NCBI GenBank assembly: GCA_902478945.1
Contig: CABSMX010000035.1
Location: 1 to 18,807, forward strand
Length of the DNA: 18,807 nucleotides
Direction: 5' to 3'
Source of the DNA: an uncultured Collinsella sp.
GTDB lineage: Bacteria; Actinomycetota; Coriobacteriia; Coriobacteriales; Coriobacteriaceae
Shown: positions 14,113 to 18,807 of the stretch, in pieces
Layout: every line of letters starts with the position of its first letter
How positions within the stretch are numbered: position 1 is the first letter of the stretch
The notes under the pieces: model-generated
Told to the model about the DNA's origin: nothing
The model's input: the letters and a program-made list of their open reading frames with translations, nothing else
The model's database searches: none
Made by a program: the position numbers and the translations under genes

Positions 14113-15018
14113 ATGCGGCCCGGTGGCACTCAGACAAAGCGCGGCGCCGCGGTGCGCATGCGACGCCGACTGGGCTTGGCGCCGCGGGCGTACGTGCTGC
14201 TGTCGTGCTCGCTGGTGCTGGTCATGGCTGGCGTTTCTGCCTATGGCATGACCGTGCCGTCCATGATGCAGGCGCATGCCGCACGCGAACCGCGCGTGGG
14301 GCATGAGGTCAAAAGTGATCTGGGTACCACGACTGGATATGCTTGGGCAAGTGTGGTCGCGCATATTGTGTTTGGCACCGACGATGCGGACGGCGCCGAG
14401 GCCCCGGACAACGAAGTCACGCTTGCCAATGGCAAAACCATCGTGCTCACCAACACCAAGATCATCGATCGGTTGTCCAACAATAGCGTGGCGGCAACGG
14501 TGAATAAGGTCGAGCAGCAAAAGGAGCAGGACGCCCAGCAGTCCGGAAAGCCCGGTAGCTCGGATACTTCTGGCTCCGGCTCGGATTCATCGAGTTCGGG
14601 CGGCGGCTCTGGGTCGGGTTCCTCTACCGGAGGGTCTGGAAACGGCGGCTCGACGGGCGGCAACACTGACAACGATGCAAACTCCGGTGGCCTTTCCGCT
14701 GCCGAGGAAGAGAGCATTCACAGTTGGCTTGTGACCAAGTACAACATGCTCGACGGCTATGTTTCTCGTGCCAATGACGTGGTCTCGACCTATAACTCTA
14801 CGGGAGATCCCAGACCGTGCGACAGCCTGGTCGGGGAGATGTTTGTCATTCGAGCCGAGTTCGGTCGTCAGACATTCTCGCCCCGGTCAAAGTGGTATCA
14901 GCAGTATGCCAATCTGTGGGGCTGTTACACCAACCTATGTCAATGGGTCGGCCATTACGGCGATGATGACATCGCGCTCGGTAACTTCAACAATAACGTG
15001 GCGGCGCTTGCCCTATGA
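14113..15018 (+). CDS. Exported or anchored protein with Ser/Gly linker
   Basis: This 301-residue protein has an Arg-rich start (RMRRRLGLAPR), a hydrophobic segment at about 26-45 and a possible signal-peptidase site near AHA (about 54-56), so it is secreted or membrane-anchored. A first small domain (about 60-140) is followed by a Ser/Gly linker (about 143-193) and a C-terminal domain (about 195-301) with Trp and three Cys (236, 271, 276). GGAGGAG 5 nt upstream supports ATG 14113, but an in-frame ATG at 14056 sits at the predicted transcription start and could give a leaderless form with 19 extra residues. The stop overlaps the kinase start (ATGA). An external ligand- or wall-sensing partner of the kinase is inference; I recognise no family. 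Confidence 0.7.
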   Translation: MRPGGTQTKRGAAVRMRRRLGLAPRAYVLLSCSLVLVMAGVSAYGMTVPSMMQAHAAREPRVGHEVKSDLGTTTGYAWASVVAHIVFGTDDADGAEAPDNEVTLANGKTIVLTNTKIIDRLSNNSVAATVNKVEQQKEQDAQQSGKPGSSDTSGSGSDSSSSGGGSGSGSSTGGSGNGGSTGGNTDNDANSGGLSAAEEESIHSWLVTKYNMLDGYVSRANDVVSTYNSTGDPRPCDSLVGEMFVIRAEFGRQTFSPRSKWYQQYANLWGCYTNLCQWVGHYGDDDIALGNFNNNVAALAL

Positions 15019-16859
15019 TGACCGATCTTGCATCCACCACACCACAATCGCTCGGTCGCGATCCCATGGTCGGTCTGCGCCTGGCGCGCGTCGACGGGTT
15101 TGAGCCGGCCGTCGCCCTGGGCACGGACGAGCTTCCCGCCTACCTGCGCCGTTTTACGATGCTGTTTGCCGACGATGCCACCATGCGCCGCGGCGGTATC
15201 GGCCGTGTGACGCGTGCCGTCAACGCGCAGGGCGAGGCCGTGGCGCTCAAGCAGCTCATCTTGCCAGCGCGCGACGAATTTGATGACGATGTCGCCCACG
15301 AAGCGCTGGTCACCAAGTTCAAGGCGGCGTTTCGCGAGGAATATGAATGTCATCGTGCCCTTTCGGGCCTTAAGGGCTTTCCCCGCTTATACGGGTGGGG
15401 CGAGGTTGACGGCGTGCCCGCGATTGTCATGGAGTGGGTCGAGGGCGAGACGCTCGCTCGCCTGCGCCCGCGCCTTGCCGTGGACGATGCCGGGCGTCTG
15501 TCGCCGCTCGTGGCGGCGCGCCTGGGTCGCGACCTGTTCGATCTGCTCTGCCGTATGAGCCTGGTGGGCGAGGGGTTCGTCCATCGCGATATCTCGCCCG
15601 CTAATATTATGGTGCGCACGGCGCGTCTACCGCTTGATCGCCAGCTTGCCGAGGGCACCTTTGACCTGTGCCTGATCGACTTTGGCTCGTCGCTGGCGCT
15701 CGAGCCCGCCTCTGCGGTGGCCGGCACCGGCGGCAAGGCGTCGTTTACCGAGCGCTATGCCACGTTGCGCCGTGCGACGGTGGCCTACGCCCCGCCCGAG
15801 ATGCTCACCGACGATATTCCCGACCTGCGCGCTTTGCGTATGTCGCCGGCGATTGACGTCTATGCCGCGGCAAGCACGGTTTACGAGCTCATTGCCGGCG
15901 TCGCGCCATACGAAGCCGCGCCGAGCACTTCGGGCACCTCGGGTTCGCGCAAAAAGACGCGCGACATCGCGAGCCCCTACCGTCTCAAGATGGACACGCG
16001 GCCCGACTATCCCATTGGTGCCCATGCGCCCGGTTGTGATTTGACTCAGCTGCTTCGTCGTGAGCCCGATGTGGCGCTCGCCGCGGCCGAGCAGGCCCAG
16101 CAGCTAGGGCTTGAGCCGGATTCCGAAGAGCTACGCGATGCGCTGGCGTTTGTCGATGCCCAGCTGTTCGACGTGGTGATGGCCTGCCTGTCCAGCCATC
16201 AAAAAGATCGTCCCGAGCCGGCGGCGGTCGAGGCGGCGCTCTCGGCGTTTTGTGACCACTATGCGCAAAATGTCGGTCGTTCGCTCCGCGGCGAGCCGCT
16301 CACGCCGTGCCCCATGGATGCGTCCGGCCGCGCGGTTCGTCGCACGGCGATGATTGGTGCGGCGGTCGTTTGCAGCGTGGTTTGGGCTGTGGTCGTGGTT
16401 TCGGCCGCGCTGCTGGCGTCGGGCGCCCGCGTGACGGCGACTTTGGGATCGCTCGTGTGGTCTGGGTCGCTACCGGGTATTATTGCCGCACTGGCGTTGG
16501 CACTGCCAGGCATAGCCGGCGTTGTCACGGGGGCATTTGCGCGCAATCGGCGCTCGGGGTTCCTGCAGGGTGTGCTTGCGCTTTCTGCCTGCGAGGTTCC
16601 GGTGTTGGTTGTGGCTGCATGTAGCGTATTTTCCCAACGCGCCGTGATGGGCGGCCTTGTTGCCGCTCTGGTTGCAACCTATACGCTTACGTGGTTTTTG
16701 CTTGCGATGGGCTTTGCCTTTGAACTTCCCGTTTCGGCACCGCGACGCACAAAAGCCCAGATGGCGACTCCGCTTGCCGGTGGAGCCGCAGCTGCCCGTA
16801 CTTTTGGCGGACCTGTCGAAGTATCGTCCGATTCTATTTCTACGACCAAGGAGGCCTAG
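15015..16859 (+). CDS. Ser/Thr protein kinase with C-terminal membrane spans
   Basis: This 614-residue kinase has its catalytic domain at about 45-415 and about four membrane spans at about 443-570. Motifs are a reduced Gly loop (RGGIGRV), VALK (K79), HRDISPAN (190-197), DFG (222-224) and APPEML (259-264). Unlike the left-hand kinase it is an RD kinase. An insert of about 25 residues rich in Ser/Thr/Gly lies around 225-255 between DFG and APPE, and could be an activation segment. A further insert follows in the C-lobe. It is coupled to the secreted protein upstream and followed 3 bp later by an FHA protein, a likely phospho-Thr reader. There is no clear ribosome site of its own. Confidence 0.92.
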   Translation: MMTDLASTTPQSLGRDPMVGLRLARVDGFEPAVALGTDELPAYLRRFTMLFADDATMRRGGIGRVTRAVNAQGEAVALKQLILPARDEFDDDVAHEALVTKFKAAFREEYECHRALSGLKGFPRLYGWGEVDGVPAIVMEWVEGETLARLRPRLAVDDAGRLSPLVAARLGRDLFDLLCRMSLVGEGFVHRDISPANIMVRTARLPLDRQLAEGTFDLCLIDFGSSLALEPASAVAGTGGKASFTERYATLRRATVAYAPPEMLTDDIPDLRALRMSPAIDVYAAASTVYELIAGVAPYEAAPSTSGTSGSRKKTRDIASPYRLKMDTRPDYPIGAHAPGCDLTQLLRREPDVALAAAEQAQQLGLEPDSEELRDALAFVDAQLFDVVMACLSSHQKDRPEPAAVEAALSAFCDHYAQNVGRSLRGEPLTPCPMDASGRAVRRTAMIGAAVVCSVVWAVVVVSAALLASGARVTATLGSLVWSGSLPGIIAALALALPGIAGVVTGAFARNRRSGFLQGVLALSACEVPVLVVAACSVFSQRAVMGGLVAALVATYTLTWFLLAMGFAFELPVSAPRRTKAQMATPLAGGAAAARTFGGPVEVSSDSISTTKEA

Positions 16860-16862
16860 GTC

Positions 16863-17801
16863 ATGGCATCTCAAGTTGAGCTCACCCCATGCGGGGCCAT
16901 GTTTGACATCTTTAAGCGCGCGGCGCATCTGAGCCATATCGAGCTGTGCGGCTTGGTGCTTTCGTCCCGTCCGCTCGCCGACGGCCGCAGCCCGCAGAGC
17001 CGAGCCGCCGATCGCTCTTGGGTTTCCCGCTTTATCGTTCGCGCGCCGGTCGGCACGCTTCAGCAGCGCTACTTTGCCGAATACGGTACCTCGGCTGCGC
17101 GTATTATGTCGCAACTGGCCCTGCGCCAGCGAAATCCCATGGACTCCACGGCAGTGATCAATATGGTGTGCGGTCCTGCAGGTGAACCGATGGTACGCGC
17201 GCTCGAAGAGTGCCACCAGGACACGAATCTCTATCGCAACGCGCTCGATCGCCTGTCCCAGGCGGCAGAACTCATGCCTGCCGAGCGCGCCGAGGCCGTG
17301 CTGGTGCTGTTTGTCGCCGTCGGCTGTTCGGCGGATGTGCGGTCCTCGGTGAACTATGCCATCGACTACGCGCACGCGACCTGTGGCGGAGGCACCTCCA
17401 CGCCGCGCTCGCTTGGCATGTCGATGACCGCGGGCGAACGCGAACCCGCCCCGGCGCACCCCTTGGGCTTGCTGCGCGTGCAAAACAGTTTTGTCGTGAG
17501 CGCCCCGCGCTGGATTCAGCCGAGTGAGCAGGGTGTTGAGATTGGCGCGCTGGCCACTGGTGAGGGCGATATTACCGACGTCGGCGACGATGTCTCGGCC
17601 CGCCATGCCCATATCTGGTGCGATGCTCAAAATATCTGGCACGTCGAGGACTTGTCGTCCACTAACGGCACCGTGGTGGTAAACGGGGCCACGAGTGTGT
17701 GTATTCAAGTAGAGCCCGGCCGCTCCGCCCAGCTCAACCCCGGCGACGAGCTCAAGCTCGGCGAATCCACCACCTACGCCATTCTCTTCGGTGCCCTCTA
17801 G
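16863..17801 (+). CDS. Cytosolic FHA-domain protein
   Basis: This 312-residue protein has no signal or membrane span. Residues 1 to about 200 form an N-terminal domain of unknown type that is largely helical. The C-terminal 100 residues are an FHA domain with SARH (245-248) and STNGT (266-270), the conserved Ser, His and Asn positions. The usual GR before the phospho-Thr loop is replaced (VEIGALATGEGD, about 225-236), so the phosphothreonine-contacting Arg seems to be missing or displaced. AAGGAGG at 16848-16854, inside the kinase gene, is 8 nt from ATG 16863. The gene order suggests it reads or relays phosphorylation by the adjacent kinase. Confidence 0.85.
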   Translation: MASQVELTPCGAMFDIFKRAAHLSHIELCGLVLSSRPLADGRSPQSRAADRSWVSRFIVRAPVGTLQQRYFAEYGTSAARIMSQLALRQRNPMDSTAVINMVCGPAGEPMVRALEECHQDTNLYRNALDRLSQAAELMPAERAEAVLVLFVAVGCSADVRSSVNYAIDYAHATCGGGTSTPRSLGMSMTAGEREPAPAHPLGLLRVQNSFVVSAPRWIQPSEQGVEIGALATGEGDITDVGDDVSARHAHIWCDAQNIWHVEDLSSTNGTVVVNGATSVCIQVEPGRSAQLNPGDELKLGESTTYAILFGAL

Positions 17802-17858
17802 CCGGCAGTTAGGGGCGTTCCTTTTAATATGAGCAGGACATTGTCAAGAGGCAAAATC

Positions 17859-17890
17859 GGGCCTGGCCCCAACGATATGGGGTCAGGCCC
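17859..17890. repeat. GC-rich hairpin repeat
   Basis: GGGCCTGGCCCCA (17859-17871) pairs with TGGGGTCAGGCCC (17878-17890) over 13 bp with one wobble pair and a 6-nt loop. No U-tract follows. It resembles a REP-like element or a U-less terminator for the FHA operon. Confidence 0.5.
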
Positions 17891-18043
17891 TCTCCCTATA
17901 TCAGCCCGTCCGCGGCGACCTCGGCGTGTCTTACCGACGCTCGTCTTTGCAGTTTAATATCCGCCCGTGGCGATCTCTCGCTGGGCAATCCGTTGCTACG
18001 GCTGAGGCTTCTACGTCGAACCGACAGTCTGTGCACGCGTGTG

Positions 18044-18105
18044 GCGCCCTGGGCGCTCGCAGAAAAGGGACCTGAGGTTCGCCTCAACGGCTTCGGATCG
18101 AACCG
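18044..18105. other. Three tandem hairpins by the IS110 remnant
   Basis: GCGCC-CTG-GGCGC (about 18044-18056), TGAGG-TTCG-CCTCA (18073-18086, a perfect stem with a TTCG loop) and CGG-c-TTCG-GAT-CGAA-CCG (18088-18105) follow one another just beyond the transposase stop. The order and tight spacing suggest a structured RNA or element end. IS110-family elements encode a non-coding bridge RNA in one end, but which end applies here is unknown. Confidence 0.4.
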
Positions 18106-18144
18106 CTTCCGGGGTGACTGGCTTATGTGCGGGGGAGCCTCCCC

Positions 18145-18753
18145 CTACGCCTCCTCGGCCATGAGGCCGACCGCCCACACCCAGCAGGCGAGCTCGCGCG
18201 CCGTGGCCACGTTCGCCTTGTTGCCGTGGACCCCGCGCGCGAGCAGCGCCTCCCGCCTCTCGACCAGCCTCCGCACGCCCTTGGCGGCATGCCTCCGGGC
18301 GCCCCGGTCCGGGGCCTGGCCCCTGGCGAGGCCCTTCGGCCGCCCCGAGCACGTCAGGTAGTGCCACGCGGCCTCGACCAGCGTCTTCCTCAGGTGCTTG
18401 TTGCCGGCCTTGGTGATCGCGCCCCTGCGGTCGCTCTCCCCGCTGGAGTGCTCGGAGGGCGTCAGGCCGACCCACGCCGCGAACGAGCGGGCGTTCCTGA
18501 ACCTCGAGAACTCGCCGGCCTCGAACACGAGGTCGGCGGCGGACGCGGTGTCCACGCCCTTGAGGCAGCGGAGGGAGTCGACCCTCTTCCTCCACCTGGG
18601 CTTGCGGGCCTCGGCCTCGACGAGCCCCTCGAGCCTCGCCTTCTCCTCCGCCGCCCGCCTGACCGCGTCGACGTAGTAGGCGAGCACGTCGTTGTCGGCC
18701 CTCTCCGCGAACCTTATCGACTCGATCCAGGACCAGTGCGCCCGGGTCCAGTT
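18145..18753 (-). pseudogene. IS110-family transposase, C-terminal remnant
   Basis: About 202 residues remain, from NWTRAHWSWIESIRFAERAD to the stop at 18145. They contain the Transposase_20 (IS116/IS110/IS902) domain: LRCLKGVDTASAADLVFE, FAAWVGLTPSEHSSGES with the Ser of the SSG motif that serves as nucleophile in this family, and ITKAGNKHLRKTLVEAAWHY. The N-terminal DEDD RuvC-like domain is missing: upstream of about 18753 the frame meets a TAG and no longer resembles IS110. The fragment cannot be a working transposase on its own. A hairpin (GGGGGAG-C-CTCCCCC, 18131-18145) touches the stop codon. The very high GC and third-position bias are like other IS110 genes of high-GC hosts. Confidence 0.88.
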
Positions 18754-18807
18754 GTTAGCGCTAATCTAAAATTGACCACTTTCGCAAACGTATCTCGGCG
18801 AATGCGC
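18753..18807. mobile_element. Possible terminus of a second IS (cut by window end)
   Basis: The sequence changes abruptly from GC-rich IS110 coding DNA to TGTTAGCGCTAATCTAAA followed by ATTGACCACTT. It contains the palindrome TTAGCGCTAA (18755-18764). A start with TGT and a nearby TTGACCAC are reminiscent of IS21-family ends, but only 55 bp are visible. Confidence 0.35.

Larger units (their letters stand above)
17802..18144. other. Non-coding gap between FHA gene and IS110 remnant
   Basis: I see no gene in this stretch of about 340 bp; the short frames here lack ribosome sites and family features. A weak stem near the FHA stop (GCCCT at about 17791, AGGGGC at about 17812), followed by TTCCTTTT, could be the operon terminator. 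ATATC-GCCCGT-GGCGA-CTCG-type sequence occurs twice (about 17898-17925 and 17957-17983) as an imperfect direct repeat. The right end of the IS110 element must lie somewhere in this gap, but no boundary can be fixed. Confidence 0.5.

Noticed and set aside
16470..17708. Minus-strand frame of 412 codons opposite the kinase and FHA genes
   Set aside because: It spans two well-supported plus-strand genes, is rich in Arg/His/Gly as shadow frames are, and has no domain pattern.
17896..18087. Short minus-strand frame of 63 codons
   Set aside because: No ribosome site, composition of a random GC-rich frame, and it crosses the hairpins of the IS110 flank.

Overview
The window looks like part of a high-GC Gram-positive chromosome, most likely Coriobacteriia and plausibly Collinsella. 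This placement is inferred from the GC-rich housekeeping genes, the order dnaX / ybaB / recR, Ser/Thr kinases next to FHA-type proteins, and a LuxR-type regulator with a large membrane domain, a type abundant in that class. No rRNA, tRNA or CRISPR array was found. The first 22 bases are not genomic: they match the Tn5/Nextera adapter, so the window begins at an uncleaned contig end.

Layout. (1) 23-2426, minus strand: a polytopic Ser/Thr kinase translationally coupled to a DUF3662 (FhaA N-terminal type) protein that is cut off by the adapter. (2) 2427-2863: a non-coding divergent region with REP/BIME-like hairpins. (3) 2864-8705, plus strand: an accessory block with visibly lower GC. It holds a double LuxR membrane regulator, a small secreted four-Cys protein, two ABC-2-type permeases, an ABC ATPase and a Tat/lipoprotein-like exported protein; the last four overlap by 1-4 bp. 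It ends at a strong hairpin. (4) 8780-9496, minus: a YcxB-like membrane protein whose Lys-rich tail is cut off by an in-frame TAG. (5) 9612-13867: dnaX, ybaB and recR, with a small low-GC membrane-protein gene (minus) and an AT-rich intergenic segment rich in inverted repeats placed between dnaX and ybaB. (6) 14113-17801, plus: a secreted or membrane-anchored protein with a Ser/Gly linker, a second kinase and a cytosolic FHA protein, preceded by an attenuator-like terminator and two GTTGYGCAAC palindromes. (7) 17802-18807: hairpin-rich non-coding DNA and the C-terminal half of an IS110-family transposase, broken at about 18753 by other sequence that may be the end of another IS.

How the parts may work together. 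The left and right kinase/FHA pairs look like two separate phospho-signalling modules. The central block is the best candidate for an undescribed system: one polypeptide that appears to carry two complete membrane-plus-HTH regulators sits directly upstream of a secreted protein of unknown function and a LanFEG-like ABC transporter with an exported accessory protein. A bacteriocin/immunity or envelope-stress role is possible, but this is inference from gene order only.
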